NCBI GenBank assembly: GCA_030430845.1
Contig: JAUIKE010000019.1
Coordinates: 1 to 64,000 of the forward strand
Length of the DNA stretch: 64,000 bases
Source: Bacteroidia bacterium
GTDB taxonomy: Bacteria; Bacteroidota; Bacteroidia; Chitinophagales; Saprospiraceae
Reading direction: 5' to 3'
Shown piece by piece: positions 51,706-60,254 of this stretch (positions are counted from its first letter, which is position 1; the number at the start of each line of letters is the position of its first letter). A program made the translations under genes and the position numbers. The notes under the pieces are model-generated. The model worked only from the letters and a program-made list of their open reading frames with translations, searched no databases and was not told where the DNA came from.

Positions 51706-51757
51706 AAGGTTGAAGGGCGAAGGGCGAATATGAAGGATGAAGGAAGGGTGAGGGGTG
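51706..51757. repeat. Decayed heptamer array after the VOC gene
   Basis: Units such as AAGGTTG, AAGGGCG, AAGGGCG and AAGGATG with period 7 follow the stop codon and lead into copy 2 of the 43-bp element. Confidence 0.65.
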
Positions 51758-51760
51758 AAT

Positions 51761-51803
51761 GGGGGGACCGCCTTCGCTGGGGCTTCGGCGGTCGGGGAAG
51801 GTC
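51761..51803. repeat. 43-bp dispersed element, copy 2
   Basis: 39 of 43 positions match 32841-32883. The 7-bp stem (51766-51772 with 51787-51793) is all Watson-Crick here. It lies 30 bp before the EAD-TPR gene start. Confidence 0.8.
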
Positions 51804-51832
51804 TGGAAGTTTTTTTATCAAAAAAATCAGGC

Positions 51833-52489
51833 ATGCATCTGTTTGAAACAGCCAAAAAGAAAATTAATCAACTACTGGGTATGGACCGGATGGGGGACGC
51901 CATAACGGAATTAAAGCCCTGGACAACGGACCATGAAGATCTATATGCCGAATTAGACAATTTAGCGGCTCGTTTGGCCTCTAACGACAAACTGCTTCGG
52001 AAAAACGAGATCGACCATGGCCAATATGATATTTTACAGAACCGGGTAAGGGATGCCTTCCAGGGAATTTTGAAAGACATCGATCAATTGCTGGATATCC
52101 ATAAAATGTCCGAATCCTCTATTCGGGCAGTCAAACAAGTTAATTTGGGTAGAGAAAGTATAGAACAAAAAAAATTCAAGGACGCTTTTCATTATTTTGA
52201 AGCGGCCCTACAAATAAAGCCGAATGATCTGGAAGCGCTTTTTTACAGAGGCGCTACCCACATCGCCCTGGGTAACTGGTTGGACGCCTTTGAAGATTTT
52301 TCGCTCGTAATTCATAAGGCTAAAGAGGATAAGGTGCCGGTTTATGCCCTTGTGAACAGAGGCATCATTGCATTAAAACTAGGCCAGATGGAGTATGCCT
52401 GCAAGGATTGGAAGCGAGTGAAATTTGACCTTGGCCATCCCGGCCTGGTGAATGATCTGTTAGAATTAAACTGCACTACCAATGAATAA
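51833..52489 (+). CDS. Effector-associated-domain (EAD11-like) plus TPR protein
   Basis: A 218-residue cytosolic protein. Residues 1-85 resemble an effector-associated death-like domain of the EAD11 kind: a short amphipathic start, MGDAITELKPWTTDHEDLYAEL, LAARLASNDKLLRKNEIDHGQYDI and NRVRDAFQGILKDI. Residues 100-210 hold two to three TPR units (KKFKDAFHYFEAALQIKPNDLEALFYRGATHIALGNW). EADs recruit effectors in bacterial conflict systems through like-with-like pairing. The ATG 51833 is the first after the repeat; a longer frame to 51755 would translate the repeat DNA. It overlaps the next gene by 8 nt. The EAD assignment is by eye and needs a profile search. Confidence 0.7.
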   Translation: MHLFETAKKKINQLLGMDRMGDAITELKPWTTDHEDLYAELDNLAARLASNDKLLRKNEIDHGQYDILQNRVRDAFQGILKDIDQLLDIHKMSESSIRAVKQVNLGRESIEQKKFKDAFHYFEAALQIKPNDLEALFYRGATHIALGNWLDAFEDFSLVIHKAKEDKVPVYALVNRGIIALKLGQMEYACKDWKRVKFDLGHPGLVNDLLELNCTTNE

Positions 52490-53204
52490 ACTTAGCTTAT
52501 TTCTCATTTTCCTTGCACTGACAACTTTTTCCTGCCGGCCCAATCCTGCTCATTTGGATGATGTGGCCAGGATAGGTAAACAATACGCCGACGATATCGC
52601 CCGGATTGCCAAAAGTTATTCCGATGAAGCGGCTAAAACTGCTAATAAAGCCAAGCCACTGGCCGATGATGCCCTTAAAACCATCCCCTTCCAACCCAAA
52701 CAAGTCATCAACTGGGCAGGCAGAACCCTTCAAAGACGATATACCCGCGAACAAATCGAGGAAGTAACAAAGCTGGTCGTGAAAAAAGCAAAGCCCACCA
52801 ATATCCTGGGCCCTGACGGTTCGGTACTGTTTACCCTGCCCAATGAATCCGGTACTTTTGCCTATATGGATGGTAAGGTCTACAAAAGCACTCAAAACTA
52901 TAATGAGCTGGATCAGCTGTTTTCCCAAAGACAGTACGAGATTACTCGCTCTATTCTGGATTTTGTCGATAGCCATAAGGTTTTTCCGGAAGATATGGGG
53001 GAGGTAGTCCGCCGATCGATTAACGCCACCAAAGGAATTTCCCAAAAAGCTACAGAGGTGCAATTTAATGCTGCCACCCGCGAGCTGACCATTAGCTATG
53101 CCATGCATCAACGGACGTACGATATGGGGAACCTGTTCTTTGATGGTTTGGGGAGCACGGGCTTGATGGTAGGTATTGATAGGTATTATACAATTGCTAA
53201 TTAG
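52482..53204 (+). CDS. Hypothetical lipoprotein partner of the EAD-TPR gene
   Basis: A 240-residue lipoprotein with lipobox TTFSCRPNP (Cys near 18). A helical stretch rich in Ala, Asp and Lys with heptad-like spacing follows (VARIGKQYADDIARIAKSYSDEAAKTANKAKPLADDA). The rest (about 70-240) is mixed with no recognised family. The start codon lies inside the last codons of the EAD-TPR gene (8-nt overlap), so both are made together although one is cytosolic and one exported. Its stop codon is within a long hairpin. Confidence 0.65.
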   Translation: MNKLSLFLIFLALTTFSCRPNPAHLDDVARIGKQYADDIARIAKSYSDEAAKTANKAKPLADDALKTIPFQPKQVINWAGRTLQRRYTREQIEEVTKLVVKKAKPTNILGPDGSVLFTLPNESGTFAYMDGKVYKSTQNYNELDQLFSQRQYEITRSILDFVDSHKVFPEDMGEVVRRSINATKGISQKATEVQFNAATRELTISYAMHQRTYDMGNLFFDGLGSTGLMVGIDRYYTIAN

Positions 53205-53257
53205 ATGTTGGATAACTTGTTCCGCTTCCAGCAGGACAAGCTATCCAACATCTAATT
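53199..53257. terminator. Convergent terminator hairpin over both stop codons
   Basis: 53199-53221 pairs with 53235-53257 with one A/C mismatch (53215/53241) and one terminal T·G pair. The left arm holds the stop codon of the plus-strand lipoprotein gene and the right arm touches the stop of the S10 peptidase gene. Confidence 0.85.
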
Positions 53258-54738
53258 TAATACTTTGCAGGCACTCCTTTTCCTGGCAAGGACCCCTTAA
53301 TAAACTCCCTCAAGTGATCATTAGCCAGTTCCAGGTCCTCCCGACGTAGGTACATCATGTGTCCGGAGCGGTATCCCTCAAAACGAAGGCGATCCTTCAT
53401 TTTTCCACTAGGATCCAAATGCCACATGGTGTACTTGGCATTGAAGTAAGTCGTAGCTCCGTCATAATAACCTGACTGAACCATCACTTTCAAATAAGGG
53501 TTCTGGGCCATGGCCTGACGAAGGTTTTCACCCGTATTATCACCGGAGCGATCCCAGGGATGAACCGGACCGAACATGTTGTACTTGATATCTGTCTTGT
53601 AGTTCAACTCATTGCGGAAGTAGTAGTTGATGGCCGGTGTAAAGGAATGCAGCCAGGACGTTAGCTCCGAGTTGAAATCAGGGCGTTCGCCTCCTTCCAT
53701 CCGGTCGATCCCACGGTAGCGGGAATCCAGACGTCCGACTGTAAAGCCTCCTTCCTCTCTCAACAGGTCTTTCCAGAAGAAGCTATAGTCCACATCGAGA
53801 TTACGCTGCAAAATGGTTTTTTCGTCAATACCTGAGTAGTACGACATTTTTTTGGCCATTTCCTTTTTCTTACTCTCTTCCAGAAAGCCCCCCATAGCCA
53901 TAGCCGGTAATAACTCATTGATGGTAAAAGCTTCCACCTCGGCAAGCAGTTCATCCAGATCTTTTTGCTGAAGCTCCGCGGTAAGTGCTTTTTGATACCA
54001 GGCAGCTGCCGCGAAGTAAGGGAGTCTGTTAGCAGCTGCAACAGGTCCGTCTCGGTCGATACCTAAACCGGTAGGAGATACTAAAATAACACCATTGAGG
54101 TACATCCACTGGGCATTTTGCAGTGCGAGAGCCAGTCCTGATACCCGGGTAGTTCCATAACTTTCACCGATCAGGTATTTGGGCGATTGCCACCTGTTTT
54201 TTCTGGTCACAAAGGTGTTGATCCATTCCGCCAGGTATTGGATATCTGCGTTCACCCCAAAGAAAGTCGATTTTTTAGCCTCCTTATCCAGGATTCGTGA
54301 ATAGCCGGTATTAACGGGATTCACAAAAACGATGTCTGCTACGTCCAGAATGGAGTAAGGGTTCTCCTTAATGCCATATGGCTGGATCGGGTAGCCCTCA
54401 TCATCGATTTCAAGGATACGCGGGCCGGTATAGGCGATGTGCATCCACACGGAAGCAGAACCCGGCCCTCCGTTAAAGGAGATCACCAATGGCCGACTTG
54501 CTCGATCCTGGACGCCTTTGCGTTCGTAATAGGTGTAAAATAAACTGGCGATGGGCTTCCCATCTTCATTCCACACAGGCTGTGTTCCGGCTTCGGCCGT
54601 GTAGGAAATTTTCTGCCCTTTTATCGTGGCATCATGCTCGGTCACCACAGCCGACTCTGCTTCCAACATGCGTTCCTGGCTGTAGGTGAGGGTGCTTATG
54701 GTGAATAGTAGAAAAAAACTTGTTAATAATGATTTCAT
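53257..54738 (-). CDS. Secreted S10 serine carboxypeptidase-like peptidase
   Basis: A 493-residue peptidase of family S10 (alpha/beta-hydrolase fold). A signal peptide covers about 1-20. The oxyanion region VISFNGGPGSASVWMH, the nucleophile Ser in LIGESYGTTRVSGLA, Asp in VQSGYYDGATTYFNAKY and His in YRSGHMMYLR complete the triad. S10 enzymes trim amino acids from peptide C-termini, mostly at low pH, and are rare in bacteria outside a few phyla. It lies downstream of an S9 peptidase gene on the same strand (66 bp, with a hairpin between), suggesting joint peptide use. Confidence 0.9.
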   Translation of the reverse strand: MKSLLTSFFLLFTISTLTYSQERMLEAESAVVTEHDATIKGQKISYTAEAGTQPVWNEDGKPIASLFYTYYERKGVQDRASRPLVISFNGGPGSASVWMHIAYTGPRILEIDDEGYPIQPYGIKENPYSILDVADIVFVNPVNTGYSRILDKEAKKSTFFGVNADIQYLAEWINTFVTRKNRWQSPKYLIGESYGTTRVSGLALALQNAQWMYLNGVILVSPTGLGIDRDGPVAAANRLPYFAAAAWYQKALTAELQQKDLDELLAEVEAFTINELLPAMAMGGFLEESKKKEMAKKMSYYSGIDEKTILQRNLDVDYSFFWKDLLREEGGFTVGRLDSRYRGIDRMEGGERPDFNSELTSWLHSFTPAINYYFRNELNYKTDIKYNMFGPVHPWDRSGDNTGENLRQAMAQNPYLKVMVQSGYYDGATTYFNAKYTMWHLDPSGKMKDRLRFEGYRSGHMMYLRREDLELANDHLREFIKGSLPGKGVPAKY

Positions 54739-54758
54739 AGTTTCCGTTTATAAATTTA

Positions 54759-54799
54759 AAATGATGTTTTTGCGCGCGCAGCGCGCAAAAACATCATTT
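54759..54799. terminator. 19-bp perfect hairpin after the S9 peptidase gene
   Basis: 54759-54777 pairs with 54781-54799 around a 3-nt loop; the tip is GCGCGC. It begins 5 nt after the S9 stop codon and ends 20 nt before the S10 start. No proper U-tract. Confidence 0.8.
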
Positions 54800-54804
54800 G
54801 GTTA

Positions 54805-57552
54805 TTAATCCTGCCCAGCTTTGTCATACACCTTCTCCAAATGCGGAATTCCTTCCTTCATCCACTCCGGAGCGGGCTTGTCCATCAGATAATGATCAAA
54901 ATACTGCTTCATGCGCGTCTGGAAGTCCTTTTGATTGTACTCGTTGCGCAAGTGATGCGGCTCGCCGGGATAGGAGAGGAAGATCACTTCCTTACCCAGA
55001 CGACGGGCAGCATTGTAAAACTCCAGTCCCTGCGTCCAGTCGACTGCTCCATCACGAGTTCCGTGCAGGATCATGAAAGGGGTGGAGATCTTCGGAGCAT
55101 GGAACATGGGGTTCTCTCGCTGATAGATCTCGCGATGCGACCAGGGCGTGACGCCACGGCCCATTCTCACCTGGCCGATTTCCATGATGCCGGTATGGTT
55201 GGTGCCGGTATTGCCGTAGATGTTGTTGTAGAAGCTCTCCAGGTCGGTCGGAGGGGCGCCTGTAACGACACAGGCAAACATATCGGTTTGTGTTAAAATA
55301 AAGGAAGACTGGTAGCCGCCCCAGCTATGGCCCTGTAGTCCGATCTTTTCCGGATCAGCATAGCCCATGTCGATGACTTTCTGGACAGCTGAAGTAACAC
55401 AGTCTAGGGCGCTGGTGCCCGGCCGGCCTTCTTCGTATACATTGTCTGGCATTAAGAAAAGGTAGCCATTGCTCGCATAGGTGGAAGCATGCGGACGATC
55501 ATCATACACCGGCATGGAGTAGGAGTGGTGCCGCTGCGACATTTTTTCGTAAAAATATACGACCATGGGGTATTTCTTCCCCGGCTCATAATCGGGAGGC
55601 AGGGTTAGTGTTGCTTGCAGACGTTCTCCTTTGCTGTTTTTATAATCAACTAAGACTTTGCTGCCCCAGGCGTATTTTTTTTGCTGAGGATTGGCATTTG
55701 TTACTTTATTAATATTCTCAAAGTTGCTGTTACTGACAAAATAATCCGGAAAATCTACAAAAGTCTGCTGCGTAAAGATCATCCGATCCGCCAGGCGGGC
55801 CTTGCTTACCCGGCCGATGCTTTTATCCTCAAATAAGATCTTCTCAGGCTTGTTTCCCACCTGTAGGCTGTAGTAACCTGATTTTTTCGTCCACTCTCCG
55901 TAGGCCGACAGCAGCATGGGGGCTTCGGTATTGATGTATTCTTCTTCCGGATCGATTGAAGTATAGCCAAATGCGATCTCTTCCTTGTCTCCTAGACCTT
56001 TCGTAATGTTAGTCGCTTTTTTCCCGTCCAGGGAAAGCAACCATAAGTCGTATTTGTGGTTGACGATGACGCTTTTGCCGTCCTTGGTCCATCCTTCCAG
56101 TCCAAAAGGTGGCTTTTCGTGCGGATAAGGATGTTCTTCATTGACGAAGCTGACCGGAGCAGATTTGGAAATGTTTGTCTTTTTATCATTTTCCAGATCA
56201 TAAATGTGCAGTTGCTTATCCTTTTGATAGAGATAATATTTTCCATCAGGAGAATAACCCAGGGGACGTTTGACCTGTTGGGCAAAAAGCTTGCCTTTGC
56301 CTCCGTTCAGGTCCACTCGGTACAAATCGGCAGGAGAGACGCCCCAATTGACATCGCTGATGTAAGGCTTTTCATCCCTGCCCACCCGGTACTTAGAATG
56401 TTTAGAGGGCAGGATGTCGCGCAGGTCCTCATCAGCCAGGCGGGTAAACTTTTTGTCAGAAATGCGGATAGAGGACAGGTAGGTAAAACGCTTGTTTCGA
56501 TTGGCCCTTCGTTGCTGAACCGTATTAATGGTTTCATCTTTCCAGTGGAATACATCCACATTAGGTAAGGTATCCTTATCCATTTTTTCTTTAGCTTCCT
56601 GATCGTCTATACCGAACAACAGCATTTGGCCATCTTCTGTAAAACTTAGATCGCCATTTGAGCTGATAATCATATCGTTAGGAAAGGCTGCTTCATCATT
56701 TGGTTCAAACACGACTTTTTGCGAAGCATCGCCTTCCAGTCCGGTAAAGACGATCAGTGAATTTGGTGTATGCACCAAGGTGTCGGCTTCTTCACCTTTC
56801 AAAACAGCCAGTTGGTTGCCCTTTTGTGCCCAGCTGCTGCGAGGACTGTCTTGGTCATCCCAGGCTAGTTGGCTATAAGTTTTTTGGTCGGTATCCAGAG
56901 CCTTTAGAGTATTATTGTTGAGGTTCAGAACATATAGGCCATTCCCGATCTGATCGGCTGCGTCCACGAGATAGGCCAGATGTGTTCCTTTTTTATTAAA
57001 AGCATATTCGGTGACATTGCCGATGTTCATTTCGGCGCCGGTATCGAGATTTTTGAGTAAGAGGTCTTGCCCTTTGTGTTTGGACTTATCGGCTTCCGGT
57101 TTTTTCCGTAATAAGGCAAAAAAGCTGCCGTCAGTTGTGAACATCATGGATGCTGCCCGCTCATAGGTGTTTTTATCGCCGCTTGAAAGGTTCAGGAGTT
57201 CTGCTTTGTTAAACGCCGGTTTGCGGCTTTTTTTAAGTTTTTCCTGCTCCTTTTCATTGGGCTCTATGATGTAGGCCAGCCATTGGGAGTTTTCGGAAAA
57301 AACGGGCCGGCCGGCATAAGGAATGGAATAGGGTTCCGTATGGTCTTTCAGGTTTTTGACCTTGAGGGTGTCATCACCACCATTGGGCCGCAGGCCGTAG
57401 GTCATCCATTGCCCGTCATCGGAAAGGGAGACCGATACGATGCGATGCCATTGGTCATAATCTTCCAGTTGGAGCGCCTTTTTCTGAGCGGAAGTCATTT
57501 GGCCCATTAAAAGGAGTGCGAAGGGTAGTAGTAAATGCTTTATGGTAGCCAT
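54805..57552 (-). CDS. Secreted S9 family peptidase (prolyl-oligopeptidase-like)
   Basis: A 915-residue peptidase. After a signal peptide (about 1-22, ending MTSAQ) comes a long beta-propeller part (about 40-600) with WD/PD40-like blades, then the alpha/beta-hydrolase domain: Ser in GLQGHSWGGYQSSF, Asp in LHGTRDGAVDW and His in PGEPHHLRNEYN. S9 enzymes cut short peptides, often after Pro or as dipeptidyl/acyl-peptidases. Context with the S10 carboxypeptidase suggests extracellular or periplasmic peptide breakdown. Normal length for the large Bacteroidota group. Confidence 0.93.
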   Translation of the reverse strand: MATIKHLLLPFALLLMGQMTSAQKKALQLEDYDQWHRIVSVSLSDDGQWMTYGLRPNGGDDTLKVKNLKDHTEPYSIPYAGRPVFSENSQWLAYIIEPNEKEQEKLKKSRKPAFNKAELLNLSSGDKNTYERAASMMFTTDGSFFALLRKKPEADKSKHKGQDLLLKNLDTGAEMNIGNVTEYAFNKKGTHLAYLVDAADQIGNGLYVLNLNNNTLKALDTDQKTYSQLAWDDQDSPRSSWAQKGNQLAVLKGEEADTLVHTPNSLIVFTGLEGDASQKVVFEPNDEAAFPNDMIISSNGDLSFTEDGQMLLFGIDDQEAKEKMDKDTLPNVDVFHWKDETINTVQQRRANRNKRFTYLSSIRISDKKFTRLADEDLRDILPSKHSKYRVGRDEKPYISDVNWGVSPADLYRVDLNGGKGKLFAQQVKRPLGYSPDGKYYLYQKDKQLHIYDLENDKKTNISKSAPVSFVNEEHPYPHEKPPFGLEGWTKDGKSVIVNHKYDLWLLSLDGKKATNITKGLGDKEEIAFGYTSIDPEEEYINTEAPMLLSAYGEWTKKSGYYSLQVGNKPEKILFEDKSIGRVSKARLADRMIFTQQTFVDFPDYFVSNSNFENINKVTNANPQQKKYAWGSKVLVDYKNSKGERLQATLTLPPDYEPGKKYPMVVYFYEKMSQRHHSYSMPVYDDRPHASTYASNGYLFLMPDNVYEEGRPGTSALDCVTSAVQKVIDMGYADPEKIGLQGHSWGGYQSSFILTQTDMFACVVTGAPPTDLESFYNNIYGNTGTNHTGIMEIGQVRMGRGVTPWSHREIYQRENPMFHAPKISTPFMILHGTRDGAVDWTQGLEFYNAARRLGKEVIFLSYPGEPHHLRNEYNQKDFQTRMKQYFDHYLMDKPAPEWMKEGIPHLEKVYDKAGQD

Positions 57553-57692
57553 ATTACGGGTTTTGATTTTCGAGAAATAATCTAAAAATAGGTAAAAAAT
57601 GAGGGCTCAAAAGCCTTTCCCCTATGCAGCAGAAAAGAACATAGATGAATCAGGAATGGATATAGATTTGGACAGTATTTTTGAAGAAAAAA

Positions 57693-58505
57693 TTATCTCA
57701 TATTCATTTTAAGGAAAAACTTTTCCAACTCTTTATTGATTTCTCCGGGTTTTTCATAATTGGATAAATGACCAACTCCGGGAATTGTGGTGTATTCAGC
57801 ATGCGGGATGTGCTGTTTGATCTTTTCTGATTTGTAAGGAGGGGTTGCTACATCTTTTTCCCCAACAATGATGAGCGTAGGAACGCTGACCTTTTCAACC
57901 TCTTCCTCTGAAACAGCTGCTCTTGAAATGACCCCTTTGACTGCATTTAAGATGCCTTGTTTGTCTGCGTTGTACAGACCATTTTTCCATTGCTCTATTA
58001 TATGCTCCCTGGCGGGATCCTTTAAAAATGATTGGCTGAACATGATGGGTAAGACTCTGCTGGTGACTATCTTAATGCCCAGTAATTTTGCCACCAGCAA
58101 AAGCATGCGATACTTAGGCAGGTTTTTCTTGTCTTCTTCTAGCATCGAAGTGTCGATCAGGGTCAGCGATTTGACCAATTCAGGGTAGCGGCTGGCTAAT
58201 CTAAGTCCTACAAAACCGCCCATGGACAGACCTACAAAATGGCAGGGCCCGGCCTCCAACTGCTCAATTAATTCTTTGGTGTCTTCTGTGAGGGAATCCA
58301 TGTCGTATCCGTCGGCAGTGGTCTCGCTTTTTCCCTGACCTCTGAAATCATAAGCAATACATCGGTATTTGGAACTAAAGTGCTCGATCTGATCTTTCCA
58401 CATGTCCAGATTGCATAATAAACTATGTGCAAAAATGATGGTTTGTTTTCCCGATCCGGCTTGCTCGAAGTGGATTTTGGCTTTATTAATGCTCAGGAAA
58501 GGCAT
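57693..58505 (-). CDS. Alpha/beta-fold hydrolase
   Basis: A 270-residue cytosolic hydrolase. Oxyanion part IIFAHSLLCNLDMW, nucleophile Ser in FVGLSMGGFVGLRLA, Asp in LIIVGEKDVATPPY and His in GVGHLSNYEKP form the triad. Close in shape to 3-oxoadipate enol-lactonase-like and haloperoxidase-like hydrolases, but substrate is not readable. It is separated from the S9 gene by 140 bp without a clear signal. Confidence 0.9.
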   Translation of the reverse strand: MPFLSINKAKIHFEQAGSGKQTIIFAHSLLCNLDMWKDQIEHFSSKYRCIAYDFRGQGKSETTADGYDMDSLTEDTKELIEQLEAGPCHFVGLSMGGFVGLRLASRYPELVKSLTLIDTSMLEEDKKNLPKYRMLLLVAKLLGIKIVTSRVLPIMFSQSFLKDPAREHIIEQWKNGLYNADKQGILNAVKGVISRAAVSEEEVEKVSVPTLIIVGEKDVATPPYKSEKIKQHIPHAEYTTIPGVGHLSNYEKPGEINKELEKFFLKMNMR

Positions 58506-58569
58506 AGTGTTTCTTTTTGTTAAAATTAGTTTATCACAAAAAGATAAGAAAAAGGAGGGACAGGCATGC

Positions 58570-59091
58570 TTAAACCTTAGCTGTTTTTTTCTGTAACTGC
58601 CTGACCACTTTTACAAGCCGCTTTAGGTGCTTGTGGTCTACATAGTCAAATCCGTGAGACATCCTTTCTTTAGCTTCCTCATCAGGGATAGCCTTACTTC
58701 CAAGAAACACGATGATCCGGTCCCAGAAATTTAACTTGCTTTTATCCAGCTTTCCGGGAAGCGAATAATACTCAAAATCATTCAGGATGTCCTCTGGCAA
58801 GCTCATTTCCAAGGCTTCTCTCTGCTGTTTTCTATTGGCGTAAGAACCTGAAACGGAGTAAAGTAAGAGCTTTTTATTCTTTAACCATTCCCAGTGCGTT
58901 TTGATCCAGTCGGATGCTTTAATATGTCCAACTTTAATGTGACTGCCGATGATGATAAATTCACATGCTTTTAATTGATCTACATCGGCTTCATGAAGTG
59001 GTATAGCTTTCAGGCCGGTATCTTCTGACAGCCATTTGGCATACTGCTCTGTGCTGCCGTATTGAGACTTAAATAAAATGATGCCTTTCAT
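58570..59091 (-). CDS. Flavodoxin-domain protein (HemG-like)
   Basis: A 173-residue flavodoxin-like protein starting KGIILFKSQYGSTEQYAKWL, whose S-x-Y-G-S-T loop binds the FMN phosphate. Further FMN contacts are IIIGSHIKVG and YSVSGSYANR. The C-terminal part has a helix common in the HemG-like (protoporphyrinogen oxidase) branch, and hemH is elsewhere in the window, yet flavodoxin-domain proteins of this kind have several uses. I chose ATG 59091, which places the motif at the N-terminus; the longer start at 59112 adds seven residues. Confidence 0.8.
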   Translation of the reverse strand: MKGIILFKSQYGSTEQYAKWLSEDTGLKAIPLHEADVDQLKACEFIIIGSHIKVGHIKASDWIKTHWEWLKNKKLLLYSVSGSYANRKQQREALEMSLPEDILNDFEYYSLPGKLDKSKLNFWDRIIVFLGSKAIPDEEAKERMSHGFDYVDHKHLKRLVKVVRQLQKKTAKV

Positions 59092-59157
59092 AACAACTGC
59101 ATTTTGATCCACTATTAATGTCTGTTAAAAGGATCAAAAAATCAGTGATAATCGTCA

Positions 59158-60129
59158 TCAGTTTTGGAAAAAAGGGGGGACGTTGTCGTTTATTTGTTCG
59201 AGTTCCTTTTCTTTCAATGGGAGATATTCTTTCAGTAGTTTTTTGTACATAGAGGAAGGCATGACTGGATAATCACTGCCGAATAATACTCTTTCAGTGC
59301 CAATTTGCCGGATGAGTTGCGCCAGGGTTTGGTAGGGAAGCTTTCCGGGGTAGTCCAAGTCTTTGTACACGACTACGCCCGACAGCTCAAAGTAGATATG
59401 ATGAGGATTATTTCCTTTTTCAAAATATTCGGCAAAGGTTTCCAGTACGGCTCTAGTTTCCTTGGTGAAGCCTCCATCCCCGCCCATGTGGGCAAAGATC
59501 AGCTGCATACCTGGGTTTTTGTCCAGGATTTCATTGATAAAAAGACGAACATCGCCCGGTCCAAAATCTTTGCGGTCATTTTTGAAGTGTACGAGGATAG
59601 GGATTTCTTCTGTTGCCGCATAGTCAAATATCTTTTTCACTTTTTTGAGATGTTTGGGATCACGCAAATTCACACCGGAGCCGTGAAAGTGGAGCTTTAA
59701 TCCTTGCAGTTTCAATTCCTCATGACATCTTTTGAGTTCTTGAAAAGTATAGGGAGCCAGAGGGTCAAGCCCGTAAAATCCGATAATGTTATTAGGGTAT
59801 TTCCCTACATAGGCCGCCAGAAGGTCATTTTCTGCACGTACAGCTTTCCATCGGTCTTTCTTCTTTGTCATTCGGAGGCTATTCGAATAAGCATACCCGC
59901 CGCTGATCAGGACGATCCGGTCGACGAGGTTAATACGTCGAATGAAGTCGATGTTGGTAATCATGGAGTCGGGTACAGTCAGGGCGTAGCCTTGTGCTCT
60001 GATGTCCTCGGCCAGTTCGGGACTAAAAAAATGGACGTGGTGGTCGATTTTTATTTGCCCTAAGAGAGGAAGAGACCCCAGGGTGAAAAGTGGGAGGATG
60101 TAAGAAATTGGTAAAAAGTTGTATTTCAT
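59158..60129 (-). CDS. Secreted amidohydrolase-2 family hydrolase/lactonase
   Basis: A 323-residue TIM-barrel metal hydrolase. Signal peptide at about 1-26 (PLLGQ). Metal-site motif IKIDHHVHFF near the start, VHFKN (His), AHMGGDGG (His) and Asp in LFGSDYPVMPSSMYK near the end are those of the amidohydrolase-2 group (2-pyrone-4,6-dicarboxylate lactonase, decarboxylases). The frame extends to 60153 through a repeat region, but ATG 60129 precedes the signal peptide and is preferred. Confidence 0.85.
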   Translation of the reverse strand: MKYNFLPISYILPLFTLGSLPLLGQIKIDHHVHFFSPELAEDIRAQGYALTVPDSMITNIDFIRRINLVDRIVLISGGYAYSNSLRMTKKKDRWKAVRAENDLLAAYVGKYPNNIIGFYGLDPLAPYTFQELKRCHEELKLQGLKLHFHGSGVNLRDPKHLKKVKKIFDYAATEEIPILVHFKNDRKDFGPGDVRLFINEILDKNPGMQLIFAHMGGDGGFTKETRAVLETFAEYFEKGNNPHHIYFELSGVVVYKDLDYPGKLPYQTLAQLIRQIGTERVLFGSDYPVMPSSMYKKLLKEYLPLKEKELEQINDNVPPFFQN

Positions 60130-60140
60130 GTTGGAAAAAA

Positions 60141-60242
60141 TTGGACATGTCATGTCTTAAACATGTCATGTCCAAAGGTAGTTGATTTTCAGTATGTTAA
60201 AATTTCACCTATAGGACATGTCATGTCTAGACATGACATGTC
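60141..60242. repeat. Four copies of ACATGTCATGTC upstream of the amidohydrolase gene
   Basis: Direct copies at about 60145-60156, 60161-60172 and 60216-60227 and one inverted copy at 60230-60242. The last two make a perfect 28-bp palindrome (60215-60242). The first two are enclosed by an outer 9-bp inverted repeat (60141-60149 with 60168-60176, approximate right end). The gap between the copy pairs is about 40 bp. Confidence 0.75.
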
Positions 60243-60254
60243 TTTTCGGTCCGA

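Noticed and set aside
57599-57712. 37-residue acidic frame on the plus strand between S9 peptidase and hydrolase genes
   Set aside because: No promoter pattern, antisense overlap with the hydrolase gene's 3' end, and no recognisable features.
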